Below, in pieces: positions 19,301 through 26,866 of a stretch of 64,000 nucleotides of DNA. A model generated the notes under the pieces. The model was not told the DNA's origin. It was given only the letters and a program-made list of their open reading frames with translations, and searched no databases. Position 1 is the first letter of the stretch. Each line of letters begins with the position of its first letter. The translations under genes and the position numbers were made by a program. The DNA comes from UBA11475 sp045655805 (GTDB lineage: Bacteria > Bacillota > Clostridia > Christensenellales > Borkfalkiaceae): the NCBI GenBank assembly GCA_045655805.1, contig JAZOPZ010000022.1:1-64000 (forward strand), in the 5' to 3' direction.

Positions 19301-19974
19301 GAACGGAAATAATTTATGACGCAATCAAAAGCGAACTTGATGCAATAAATAATGGCGATATAGGAAGTGCAAGTTTTTCTAAATCGCTGTCATTGATTAT
19401 GCAGGAGTATCCTCAAATCAGTGAAAAACAAGCATTTTCACTGATTGAACTTGTATGTAATGCATTGTTGGAAAACAAAAAAGAAAAAATAAATCTAGTT
19501 GCTACTGTTCCTGCATCTTTTTCTTTAAAGACGAAAAGGATTCAAAATATTGCAGAAGAATTAATAAAAAATTCGCAAAAAAGTATTTTAATAACAGGCT
19601 ATTCTATATCAGGATTTATATCAGAATTAATAGATATATTAATAGATAAAAGTCAAAAAGGCGTTCTTGTTAAACTATACTTAAACGATATCAAGAAACA
19701 ATCTTCAATTGAAAAATTGCTTAGATATAGAAGTAAATTTTTACATATATATGATTATACAAACACAGAAGATAAGATGGCGGCGTTGCATGCAAAAATT
19801 TTAGTTGTGGATAATAGTAAAATTTTAATATCTTCAGCAAATTTGTCTTACCATGGGATGGCAGGAAACATAGAAATTGGGACTAGCATAGTTTCAGAAA
19901 GAATAGCAAAACAGATAGACAACCTTTTCAGGGATTTATTGTTTAGTAAAGTGTTTTCAGAAATAAAGGAGTAG
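19282..19974 (+). CDS. drmC: DISARM DrmC, phospholipase D-like protein
   Basis: A 230-residue protein with one HKD motif, HAKILVVDNSKILISSAN near residues 170-187, with the catalytic His, Lys, Asp and Asn in place. A single HKD suggests it works as a dimer, as many PLD-type nucleases do. DrmC is the third universal DISARM gene, although it was reported as dispensable for protection in tested systems. It overlaps drmB by 19 bases and has GAGGG six bases before its ATG. Confidence 0.9.
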   Translation: MQFRSLRTEIIYDAIKSELDAINNGDIGSASFSKSLSLIMQEYPQISEKQAFSLIELVCNALLENKKEKINLVATVPASFSLKTKRIQNIAEELIKNSQKSILITGYSISGFISELIDILIDKSQKGVLVKLYLNDIKKQSSIEKLLRYRSKFLHIYDYTNTEDKMAALHAKILVVDNSKILISSANLSYHGMAGNIEIGTSIVSERIAKQIDNLFRDLLFSKVFSEIKE

Positions 19975-19977
19975 AGC

Positions 19978-20403
19978 ATGGTTACAACAGAAATGTTTGA
20001 TGAGGCTGTGGGACTATTAATAAAGAAGTGCCAATGTATTGAGCACGACGTGAAAATCATGTATGCAGGTATGTTGCGTGGCGATTTTTCAAAAAATCTT
20101 GATAAAGTGATAAACAAACCTTTGGGACCAGCACTGACTAAATTGGAAGAATTAGATTATAGTGATGATTCTCCTTATTTAAGTCGTGATGACTATGCAT
20201 TGCTTAACGAGATAAAGGATATACGCAATTATTGGGTACATAAAGGGTATATCGAATTTTTATATGGTTCACAGCAAGGTTACCAACGTCGTTTGGAGAA
20301 CCAATATAGAGAAATTATAAAAGATTGCAATCGCATTTCTCCATTAGCAAAACAATTAGAAGATATTAGGATAGAGATGATGATTCATTATGGACGTTCG
20401 TAA
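19978..20403 (+). CDS. Small HEPN-like protein at the end of the DISARM operon
   Basis: A 141-residue helical protein in the last position of the run, three bases after drmC, with AAAGGAG before the ATG. RNYWVH at residues 83-88 fits the R(N)x3-5H motif of HEPN domains, preceded by the helix EIKDI as in MNT/HEPN and abortive-infection RNases. A second helical block (RRLENQYREI) follows. HEPN proteins often cut RNA when a defence system is triggered. Function here is inferred from the motif and position only; I recognise no closer family. Confidence 0.65.
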   Translation: MVTTEMFDEAVGLLIKKCQCIEHDVKIMYAGMLRGDFSKNLDKVINKPLGPALTKLEELDYSDDSPYLSRDDYALLNEIKDIRNYWVHKGYIEFLYGSQQGYQRRLENQYREIIKDCNRISPLAKQLEDIRIEMMIHYGRS

Positions 20404-20405
20404 TA

Positions 20406-20437
20406 AAATAGCGGTAGGGTTTCTACCGCTATTTTGC
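20406..20437 (+). terminator. Terminator of the defence operon
   Basis: AATAGCGGTAG pairs with CTACCGCTATT around GGTTT, followed by a short T-rich stretch (TTG). It is the only strong hairpin between genes after 1723, which supports one long transcript of about 18.7 kb. Confidence 0.75.
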
Positions 20438-20674
20438 TAAGGTGGAGTGGCACTATATAAAAAGCTAGTGTCCAAAGTGTCCAAGTGTCCTAATAAAATA
20501 ACAATAAATATATGACCCTATACGACTCCAATATAGTGTCGTGGTGTTTAAGAGTCCGTTTGGGCGCTTGGACACGTAGGGCGGTTAGTGCGTATAAGGG
20601 AATATGTGAGCCGTCAGGTTATGGGCTAGTAAAGTCAGCGTACTTAACTAGCGTAACAATAAGGAGGTGGTTTT

Positions 20675-20716
20675 ATGATTGTGTTAACGTCTATCCTGGA
20701 CGAGTGGCCAAGATAG
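20675..20716 (+). CDS. Possible 13-residue leader peptide of the IS21 element
   Basis: AAGGAGGTGG at 20661-20670 is a near-perfect RBS and stands four bases before ATG 20675. The open frame MIVLTSILDEWPR ends at TAG 20714. An RBS of this quality before so short a frame suggests a translated leader 47 bases ahead of istA. It could instead belong to an overlapping frame that I cannot support. Confidence 0.35.
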   Translation: MIVLTSILDEWPR

Positions 20717-20763
20717 ACGAAAAACCAAACAACTAGATAAAAAAACAGGAGGTATATCAATTT

Positions 20764-22245
20764 GTGAAAATTACTTTTGAAGATTACAAGAAAATCCAAG
20801 AACTGAAACGACAGGGATTTACCGCGAACCAGGCGACGAAGAAGTTACCGTATACGCAGTATAAGATATACAAGTACTGGGATATGGCGGAAGAGGACTT
20901 CTTTGAAGAAACCAACGCAGACAATAGTCCGTGTAGCGTTTACAGGGAATTTCTAATGGAAGAAATTAGGAAGAATAATAACGCCGGGGCTAGAATTTTG
21001 TACGATAAGGTTTTTGAAGAGTTTGGCGAAGTGAAAGTGTCGCTTGCGTCATTGTTCCGTTACGTGAAAGGATTGCGACGGCGTATGGGGTTATCCGAGA
21101 AAATCGTGCGGGTAAAGCAAGCCGTTGAAATGCAACCACAAGGTTTAGAAGCGCAAGTAGATTTTGGACAAGCCAAGATGCTTAATATGTACGGACTGCC
21201 AGTGAAAGTATACTTCTTTTGTATGGTTTTATCGTATAGCCGAATGAAGTTCGTGTATTTTAGTCCCGACCCGTTTGACGCTTTGCATACGGCGTACGCC
21301 CACGAAAAAGCGTTCAAATATTATGGCGGACGTCCTAAGCAAATTCTATACGACCAAGACCGTACCATAGTGTCTAGTGAAAACGCTGGGAATATTATTT
21401 TTACAAAGGACTTTGACGGATACGTTAAGGCGGCGGGTTTTGACGCTGTCGTTTGTAAGCCGTATAGCCCAGACACAAAAGGCAAGGTTGAAACGGTGGT
21501 AAAGACGGTAAAGGAATACTTTTTAGAAGGTCGTGAATATTGTGGGATAGACCGACTAAATAGCGACTGCCTTGCTTGGTTGGATAGGACGGGCAACAAT
21601 TTAGCAATTCAGGCTCTGCGAAAATCCCCGAGAGAACTATTCGAGCGTGAAAAGAGTGAACTAATTAAACACAAGCCTATTGAAATAGATATTTACCGCA
21701 ATCGGATAGCCGTGGTTATATCGCCGTTTATCGTGAGATACAAGGGGAATAGGTATTCTGTCCCGCCCAGCAAATGTAACGAAGGCGACAAAGTAAGGAT
21801 AGAAGAGGAAGAAAACGCTTTGCATATCATTAATTTGCAGACGGGCGAAAAGATTATTACGCACAAGTTGGAATTGCAAAAAGGAAAGTCTGTCGTAAGG
21901 CGAGAAGTTAGTACGGTTGACTATCTTAAAACGGCAAAACGGCGGTACGAACATAGCGACGTGATGACCAACTTTTTAGAACGGATAGAAATTACTAAAC
22001 CTCGTTACTTGAAAGAACAGGCGGGACTACTTAGGCGTATAGAAAAAGAGTACACGCAAGCGGAAATACTAAACGCCGTTATTAAGTGCGCAAAAGATGA
22101 CCGTTATTGTATGACTGAAGTTTTGAGTGAACTACTAATTCATTTAGGCGAACGCAACCTGGAAGAAATTGCGCCGAAAGGAGCGATAACGCATTATAAA
22201 AACCTTGCTAAATATAACGTATTGACGGAGGTGAAACGTGATTGA
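20764..22245 (+). CDS. istA: IS21 family transposase IstA
   Basis: IstA is the DDE transposase of IS21 elements. The N-terminal 60 residues look like an HTH (FTANQATKKLPYTQYKIY). The integrase core has VDFGQ near residue 139, YDQDR near 198 and the Glu in KGKVETV near 243, giving D, D and E. The start is GTG at 20764 with AGGAGGT ten bases upstream. At 493 residues it is full length. It works with the ATPase IstB, which overlaps its last 8 bases. Confidence 0.93.
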   Translation: MKITFEDYKKIQELKRQGFTANQATKKLPYTQYKIYKYWDMAEEDFFEETNADNSPCSVYREFLMEEIRKNNNAGARILYDKVFEEFGEVKVSLASLFRYVKGLRRRMGLSEKIVRVKQAVEMQPQGLEAQVDFGQAKMLNMYGLPVKVYFFCMVLSYSRMKFVYFSPDPFDALHTAYAHEKAFKYYGGRPKQILYDQDRTIVSSENAGNIIFTKDFDGYVKAAGFDAVVCKPYSPDTKGKVETVVKTVKEYFLEGREYCGIDRLNSDCLAWLDRTGNNLAIQALRKSPRELFEREKSELIKHKPIEIDIYRNRIAVVISPFIVRYKGNRYSVPPSKCNEGDKVRIEEEENALHIINLQTGEKIITHKLELQKGKSVVRREVSTVDYLKTAKRRYEHSDVMTNFLERIEITKPRYLKEQAGLLRRIEKEYTQAEILNAVIKCAKDDRYCMTEVLSELLIHLGERNLEEIAPKGAITHYKNLAKYNVLTEVKRD

Positions 22246-22978
22246 CCTTTCTAAAATACGAGAATTAGCAACCAAGTTAAGCCTGATGAATTTAGCGCGA
22301 ACGCTAGACAGTATAAAAGCAACGGACAAAGAATGGAAGTTTTTATTGCGGATATTACGAACCGAGCAAGCAATACGTGACGGCAACAAAGAAAATCAAC
22401 TAATCAAGCGCGCTCATTTTCCGTTCATAAAGACGATTGACGAATTCGACTTTACAAATCAGCAAAGCGTGTCCAAATGGCATGCAGATAAATTGTCTGA
22501 ACCGAGTTGGATTGAAAAAGGCTATAACGTATTAGTGCTTGGTGGCGCAGGAACGGGCAAAACGCATCTATCCGTCGCCCTAGGACTAAAAGCAATAGCC
22601 GAAAGCAAAAAGGTGTTTTATACGACGGTAAATGAATTATTGTTTTGTATTAAAACGCAAAATGAAATAAAAAAGAGTAGCGCAAAACTACGCTACGCAG
22701 AAGAATGTGACCTTCTCATCATAGACGAACTGGGATATACGCCGTTAGATAGAGAAGACATGCTAAAACTTTACGGGAAGATGGACTCGTATAATAAAAA
22801 GAAATCACTAGTCGTTATAACTAATCGTGACTTTGAAGGCTGGGCAGAAATATTCCACGACGAAGTCATTGCAACGACGCTACTTGATAGGCTTATAGAA
22901 AACTGTCAAGTATTAAAATTAACGGGCGGAAGTTACCGCCTAAGAACTCATCGAAACATATTTGAAATCGAGAGTTAA
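22238..22978 (+). CDS. istB: IS21 family ATPase helper IstB
   Basis: A DnaC/DnaA-like AAA+ ATPase of 246 residues that helps IstA choose and join target DNA. Walker A is GGAGTGKTH near residues 102-110, and Walker B is LLIIDELGY near 165. The start is GTG 22238 with GGAGGTG five bases upstream, and the overlap with istA implies coupled translation. The length is normal, so the transposition genes look intact even though the element's right end cannot be found. Confidence 0.93.
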   Translation: MIDLSKIRELATKLSLMNLARTLDSIKATDKEWKFLLRILRTEQAIRDGNKENQLIKRAHFPFIKTIDEFDFTNQQSVSKWHADKLSEPSWIEKGYNVLVLGGAGTGKTHLSVALGLKAIAESKKVFYTTVNELLFCIKTQNEIKKSSAKLRYAEECDLLIIDELGYTPLDREDMLKLYGKMDSYNKKKSLVVITNRDFEGWAEIFHDEVIATTLLDRLIENCQVLKLTGGSYRLRTHRNIFEIES

Positions 22979-23110
22979 AAAACTCTTACCCAAATTTGAA
23001 AATGTTCGTTCGAAAGAACGTTGACATATACGATTTTGTGAAACGCCGAAACGGTCACTAGGGGGTAGGGGGGATAAAAAACCCGGGGAAAAACCCCCTC
23101 CAACGGGGCC
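22979..23110. other. Non-coding G-rich flank after istB
   Basis: After istB come a small hairpin (CGTTC-GAAA-GAACG, about 23006-23019) and an unusually G/C-rich segment with runs of G at 23061-23073 and complementary C runs to 23099. The composition differs sharply from the AT-rich neighbours. It could be the IS right flank, a remnant of another element or a structured region. No gene is seen. Confidence 0.4.
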
Positions 23111-23190
23111 GCAACTCCGCGCGAAAAATCGCAAAATCAAAAATCAAACCGCAACTCCGCGCGAAAAATCGCAAAATCAAAAATCAAACC
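23111..23190. repeat. Perfect 40-base tandem duplication
   Basis: The unit beginning GCAACTCCGCGCGAAAAATC occupies 23111-23150 and is repeated exactly at 23151-23190. The second copy ends where the reading frame of a beheaded glycosidase gene begins, so the duplication marks a recombination junction. Confidence 0.9.
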
Positions 23191-23251
23191 CGCAGTTCAT
23201 CGGCTTAATTGGGCCTATTTTATCTTGCAAATTAACTTTAATGTTGCTCAT
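23191..23251 (-). pseudogene. 5' remnant of a glycoside hydrolase gene (GH39-like N-terminus)
   Basis: On the minus strand, ATG at 23251 has AGGAGT six bases upstream and its own promoter. It encodes MSNIKVNLQDKIGPIKPMN and then runs into the duplication and stops after five more codons. The IGPIKPMN-like start recalls GH39 beta-xylosidase-type enzymes, where a KPM(H/N)xVNNGP segment begins the barrel; that match is from memory. The remaining several hundred codons are absent from the window. It lies downstream of an AraC regulator and a GH4 gene on the same strand, so it was probably the third member of a sugar cluster, cut by the IS21-associated rearrangement. Confidence 0.6.
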
Positions 23252-23302
23252 CTTTTTACTCCTTATAATAAGTGTTGTTTAAATTTACATTTAGTAAATA
23301 AT

Positions 23303-23330
23303 ATTATAACATCAAAACTTTATTTTTCAA
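23303..23330 (-). promoter_or_regulatory. Promoter of the truncated glycosidase gene
   Basis: On the minus strand TTGAAA (23330-23325) and TATAAT (23308-23303) are 16 bases apart. A working promoter may still drive transcription into the IS21 flank. Confidence 0.65.
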
Positions 23331-23386
23331 GGCATTTTGTAACAAAAAACATTGATTTTGTCGCATTTTAGAGTTCGATTGTCGTC

Positions 23387-24172
23387 TTACTTTTTCTCAC
23401 TTGAAATCTTTCTAAACACTCTTGGTGAATATCCCGTTTCACTCTTTATTAGTTTGGAAAAATACGAAGAATCGTAAATCCCAACAGTTCGCATAATCTC
23501 GGCGATTGTTAAATTCGTTGTTAAAAGTAAGGTTTTGGCTTTTTGTAAACGAACTTTATTAAGGTATTTTATAGGCGAAAGTCCCGTTTGTTTGCTGAAT
23601 TTTTTTATGAAATAATTTACTGATAAATTGGCTTTTTCTGCCAAATCGTAAAGACTGAAATTCTCAGTTGGATTTTCGTTTATAAATTTAATAATTTCGT
23701 CAAGTTCGCCGTGAGTTGATGTTTTTCTCGCACCAACTTGGTCTAGATATATGGTGGAAAGTTCCATAATTTTACTTGCTTGTTCAAGTGATGCAAAGTT
23801 GTTTTGTCGTGTAATGATTTGCTTAAATAACCCCTCTATTCGCTGGTTGTTTACAGGTATAGTGATAGGCAAGTCGTACTCGTCAAACAAGTTTGCGTCA
23901 CCCTTTAAAAGTATAAAATGGAACCAATATTTTTTAGCAAATTGTTTATGAGAAAGGTAGTAATCGTGCTTTACGCCTGACGGAATAAAAACCACTTCAC
24001 CTGCTTTGCAAAGATGTTCAACGCCGTTAATTTTTATAATAATTTCACCGTCAGTTATATAGAAAAACTTATTCTCGTTTAGCATAACGTTTTCGTCGTG
24101 CCAAAATTCCGATAAAACGGCATACCCACCGTTTAAATATTTAATACTGTAATTGCAAGCCAAATTTTCCAT
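23387..24172 (-). CDS. AraC family transcriptional regulator
   Basis: A two-part regulator. The N-terminal cupin-like ligand domain has GEIIIKINGVEHLCKAGEVVFIP around residues 45-70, and the C-terminal AraC domain has two HTHs (LYDLAEKANLSVNYFIKKF and the IAEIMRTVGIYDSSYFSKL region). The start at ATG 24172 is chosen because AGGTG lies eight bases upstream; a GTG at 24181 overlaps that RBS. It sits between the GH4 gene and the truncated glycosidase, all on the minus strand, so it probably activates these sugar genes on binding an oligosaccharide. The inducer is unknown. Confidence 0.9.
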   Translation of the reverse strand: MENLACNYSIKYLNGGYAVLSEFWHDENVMLNENKFFYITDGEIIIKINGVEHLCKAGEVVFIPSGVKHDYYLSHKQFAKKYWFHFILLKGDANLFDEYDLPITIPVNNQRIEGLFKQIITRQNNFASLEQASKIMELSTIYLDQVGARKTSTHGELDEIIKFINENPTENFSLYDLAEKANLSVNYFIKKFSKQTGLSPIKYLNKVRLQKAKTLLLTTNLTIAEIMRTVGIYDSSYFSKLIKSETGYSPRVFRKISSEKK

Positions 24173-24189
24173 ATTTTTCACCTAGTATC

Positions 24190-24218
24190 ATTATATAAGA
24201 GCGAAATATTTTTGTCAA
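24190..24218 (-). promoter_or_regulatory. Promoter of the AraC regulator gene
   Basis: TTGACA (24218-24213) and TATAAT (24195-24190) on the minus strand are separated by exactly 17 bases. Confidence 0.8.
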
Positions 24219-24275
24219 TATCGGTGATTATTTTTTACAACTTTTAGAGAAAAGTGTTAATTTAATTGTACAAAA

Positions 24276-24303
24276 AAAGAACTGCAAAAAGCAGTTCTTT
24301 TTT
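24276..24303 (-). terminator. Terminator after the GH4 gene
   Basis: AAAGAACTGC and GCAGTTCTTT pair around five A. Flanking A and T tracts make it usable in either direction; it lies just past the GH4 stop and before the next promoter. Confidence 0.8.
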
Positions 24304-24320
24304 ATCAAAGGTCATGTTTT

Positions 24321-24350
24321 GACATATAACGGTATTATAAAAACGCGCCA
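24321..24350 (+). repeat. Dispersed AACGGTAT repeat, copy 1 (degenerate)
   Basis: CATATAACGGTATTATAAAAACG matches the first half of the element seen at 26711, 35991, 45394 and 46951. The preceding bases (AAAGGTCATGTTTTGA) also match the flank at 26711. Confidence 0.55.
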
Positions 24351-24356
24351 CATTGC

Positions 24357-25748
24357 CTAAATATTATAGTCTGTTAAATATTTTTTAGTGTTTTCAATCA
24401 TTTCATCAAATAGTTTTTTTGCCGTTGGTAAATCTAAATTCATTTGATTGCTGTTAGCAAAAGCGCCGAAAACCTTCTCAAGGTTTCTTTCCATAGCCCC
24501 TTCAACTACGGTTTCTTGTTCGCCAACAACTCTAGCTATCAGTGGATAAATATTGCTTGGTAAATTTCCCGTAAATACAGGAGAAACTTCGTTTGCTCTA
24601 AAAGAAGCGTTGGTTTCAACGACTACGCCAATTGGCAAGTTTGGTATTTGCCCGAAGTTTGGCAAGTTTACGTTAGTTGTTAAATCGCAAAGCCCCAAAA
24701 GCGCGCGTATTTGCATAACGCCTTCTTCGCCAGAATTTCCAACTGTCAACTCGCATTCACCACGAACTAATTCTTCACTGTGCTTGATTTGGTTTTTAAG
24801 CTCTTGTTTTCTATAAGATACAGGAGTAAGTGCAAAGCACCACTCTTTAACTTGTTCAGGGTTTTTCAAATACCAATTATTAGGGCAAAATTCCGCAAGG
24901 TGTCTATCACCTGCTGCAGCGATTACGCCGTAGCGTTTAAAAAGGTCGATTTTAACTTTTTGTCCACACGCAAAGTGGTTGTTAAGCCAATTTTTATCAA
25001 TGTTTTCAGAGTAACCGATATCGCCGTATTTTTGGCAGAATTTTTCGTAGTAAGGGAATATATCAATATTTTTGTAGGTAGCCTGTGTTATCCAGGTAAA
25101 GTGGTTTACGCCAGTAACTAGCGTTTTTATTTCTCGTCTATCGTCAACTGTAATTCCTGCAAATTCTTTAAGCGCAGTCATAAGCACTTTTTGAGTGCCA
25201 AAAACTTCGTGGCAACAGCCGAAAGCCTTAATTTTAGGAAAAGTTTTATAAAGAGTACGCACGCACATCGTCATTGGGTTAGTGTAATTTATAACCCAAG
25301 CGTCAGGACAGTTCTTTTCAATTGCTTTAGCGATAACTTCAAACATAGGTATCGTCCTTAACGCTCTAATAATACCACCAACGCCTGCGGTATCACCAAC
25401 AGATTGATAAATACCATATTTTTCAGGGGTGTGAACGTCAGATTCCATTTCATCAAAAGTACCAGGTAAAATCGAAATTATTACAAAGTTAGCGCCCGAT
25501 AACGCCTCGTCAATAGTATCGGTAGCAATATAATCCCAATGCGTCTTTGCATTTTCGGTATAGTTGTATTTGTTGCCGATTATAGCGTTGTCTTCGGCTG
25601 CTTTTTTATTTATATCGTAAAGCGCCACCGTGCCAGCAATGTCCTCCGTTTCAATCAAATCACGCATTAAAAGATGTGCCCAATTTCTTGAGCCACCACC
25701 AACGTAAGCGATTTTAATTTCACTAACTTTACCGTTTTCAAACTTCAT
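24357..25748 (-). CDS. Glycoside hydrolase family 4 enzyme (alpha-glucosidase/alpha-galacturonidase type)
   Basis: GH4 enzymes hydrolyse glycosides by an NAD+- and Mn2+-dependent redox mechanism. The N-terminal Rossmann motif AYVGGGSRNW lies near residues 14-23, NYTNPM near 154, and the metal-binding Cys/His in GCCHEVFG near 176-183. At 463 residues it is full length, and AGGAGAG precedes the ATG. The GTFDEMESDVHTPEKYGIYQ region resembles LplD-type enzymes acting on galacturonides or alpha-glucosides; the substrate cannot be fixed from sequence. It lies upstream of an AraC regulator on the same strand. Confidence 0.92.
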   Translation of the reverse strand: MKFENGKVSEIKIAYVGGGSRNWAHLLMRDLIETEDIAGTVALYDINKKAAEDNAIIGNKYNYTENAKTHWDYIATDTIDEALSGANFVIISILPGTFDEMESDVHTPEKYGIYQSVGDTAGVGGIIRALRTIPMFEVIAKAIEKNCPDAWVINYTNPMTMCVRTLYKTFPKIKAFGCCHEVFGTQKVLMTALKEFAGITVDDRREIKTLVTGVNHFTWITQATYKNIDIFPYYEKFCQKYGDIGYSENIDKNWLNNHFACGQKVKIDLFKRYGVIAAAGDRHLAEFCPNNWYLKNPEQVKEWCFALTPVSYRKQELKNQIKHSEELVRGECELTVGNSGEEGVMQIRALLGLCDLTTNVNLPNFGQIPNLPIGVVVETNASFRANEVSPVFTGNLPSNIYPLIARVVGEQETVVEGAMERNLEKVFGAFANSNQMNLDLPTAKKLFDEMIENTKKYLTDYNI

Positions 25749-25806
25749 AATTTCTCTCCTTTAAGATTTATTCGTCTTAATTATAAGAAAATATTTTATA
25801 AATTTC

Positions 25807-25834
25807 TTGCAAAATTTTGGACTTATGCTATAAT
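25807..25834 (+). promoter_or_regulatory. Promoter of the second AraC gene
   Basis: TTGCAA (25807-25812) and TATAAT (25829-25834) are 16 bases apart, 31 bases before the ATG at 25865. Confidence 0.6.
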
Positions 25835-25864
25835 AAATATAACAATATTGACTTTTGGTGAATT

Positions 25865-26698
25865 ATGGACGCTTATGAGTTTTTTTCTAAATACGGTGTA
25901 TTTGTTGACGTTGCCACAGTAAGAAATAAGCGTAACTTACATCTACACGAAGAATACGAGATTTATTATCTTCTTACGGGTGCGCGCGATTATTTTATTG
26001 AAGAAGAATTTTTCGTCGTTAAAACCGGCGAATTTGCTTTAGTTCCTAACGGTTGTTTACATAAGACCAGCGGTGTAGGGGGTACGCGTTTTTTAGTTTA
26101 TTTTAACTCGACCGTATTGACGGAAATTTTTTCCGAAAAGACCGCGGAATATTTAATGACCGTATTTAACTTTTATCACAGACAGCCACAAGGCGTCGAT
26201 AAGGAAGTGATAGTTGGAATTTTAACGGAAATGTATTCTCTGCGTGAGAAAGGCGAAGATTTTGCCGTAAAGTTAAAACTTGGGGAACTTTTGTTTAAGA
26301 TAGCAGAAAGTTTACCAGTAAAAAATGACGACAACTCCACTGATATGCTCGTTAAAAAAATAGTTGAATTCACCAACTCTAATTACGCTACTATAAAGGG
26401 CGTTGACGAAGTATCTCAAAAATTCTTTTTAAACAAATCCTACGTGTGTCGCGTGTTCAAAAAGTCAATGGGTATACGATATACCACTTATCTTAATAAA
26501 GTTCGTTTAAAAAAGGCTATAGAATTTTTGTCAAATCAAAGGGACAACGTTTCTACCGTGGCAGAAAAATGCGGTTTCAATTCAACTGCATATTTTTGCA
26601 AAATTTTTAAAGATGAATATAAGATAACTCCGTTAGAATTTAAAGGTGGCGCAAAACACGGGCAATCGTCAGGGATTGTCGAAGATTTATTATATTAA
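25865..26698 (+). CDS. AraC family transcriptional regulator
   Basis: A 277-residue regulator with an N-terminal cupin (HEEYEIYYLLTG near residue 28, then TGEFALVPNGCLHK) and a C-terminal AraC domain ending in STVAEKCGFNSTAYFCKIFK and YKITPLEF. It is divergent from the GH4 gene, with 116 bases between the two starts, and so is well placed to control it. The two AraC proteins in this cluster are clearly different in sequence. No RBS better than TTGGTG is seen before the ATG. Confidence 0.9.
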   Translation: MDAYEFFSKYGVFVDVATVRNKRNLHLHEEYEIYYLLTGARDYFIEEEFFVVKTGEFALVPNGCLHKTSGVGGTRFLVYFNSTVLTEIFSEKTAEYLMTVFNFYHRQPQGVDKEVIVGILTEMYSLREKGEDFAVKLKLGELLFKIAESLPVKNDDNSTDMLVKKIVEFTNSNYATIKGVDEVSQKFFLNKSYVCRVFKKSMGIRYTTYLNKVRLKKAIEFLSNQRDNVSTVAEKCGFNSTAYFCKIFKDEYKITPLEFKGGAKHGQSSGIVEDLLY

Positions 26699-26710
26699 AA
26701 GTCACGCTTT

Positions 26711-26745
26711 GTCATACAACGGTATTGCCAAAGTTAACCAAAACA
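26711..26745 (+). repeat. Dispersed AACGGTAT repeat, copy 2
   Basis: CATACAACGGTATTGCCAAAGTTAACCAAAAC. It lies between the AraC stop and the next promoter and is one of the best copies of the family. Confidence 0.7.
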
Positions 26746-26750
26746 CTATT

Positions 26751-26839
26751 TTGACAAGATTGCGATTTATGTTAAAATAAATATGCTTGTAATATTTTTG
26801 ATTAAAATCATTTCAAATAGTCGTAATTTATGTTATAAT
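26751..26839 (+). promoter_or_regulatory. Two tandem promoters before the membrane protein gene
   Basis: TTGACA (26751-26756) with TAAAAT (26773-26778), spacing 16. A second set is TTTCAA (26811-26816) with TATAAT (26834-26839), spacing 17. Confidence 0.6.
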
Positions 26840-26866
26840 AAACAAAACGAAAAAAGGTTTATATTT

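Larger units (their letters stand above)
20468..22978 (+). mobile_element. IS21-family insertion sequence, right end not located
   Basis: The element carries istA and istB overlapping by 8 bases. On the left, GTGTCC is repeated at 20468, 20477 and 20485, with an inverted GGACAC at 20570, which resembles the multiple terminal repeats of IS21 ends. No matching GGACAC repeats are seen to the right of istB up to 23390, so the right end is lost, diverged or further on. The coordinates run from the first left repeat to the istB stop. Confidence 0.75.

Noticed and set aside
20512..20736. A 74-codon frame covering the IS21 left flank
   Set aside because: No RBS before its start, odd composition, and it overlaps the strong RBS and short frame at 20661-20716. 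It looks like chance coding in the IS end.
23111..23190. CRISPR-like repeat
   Set aside because: Only two units, directly adjacent with no spacer, so it is a simple tandem duplication. No cas genes are present in the window.
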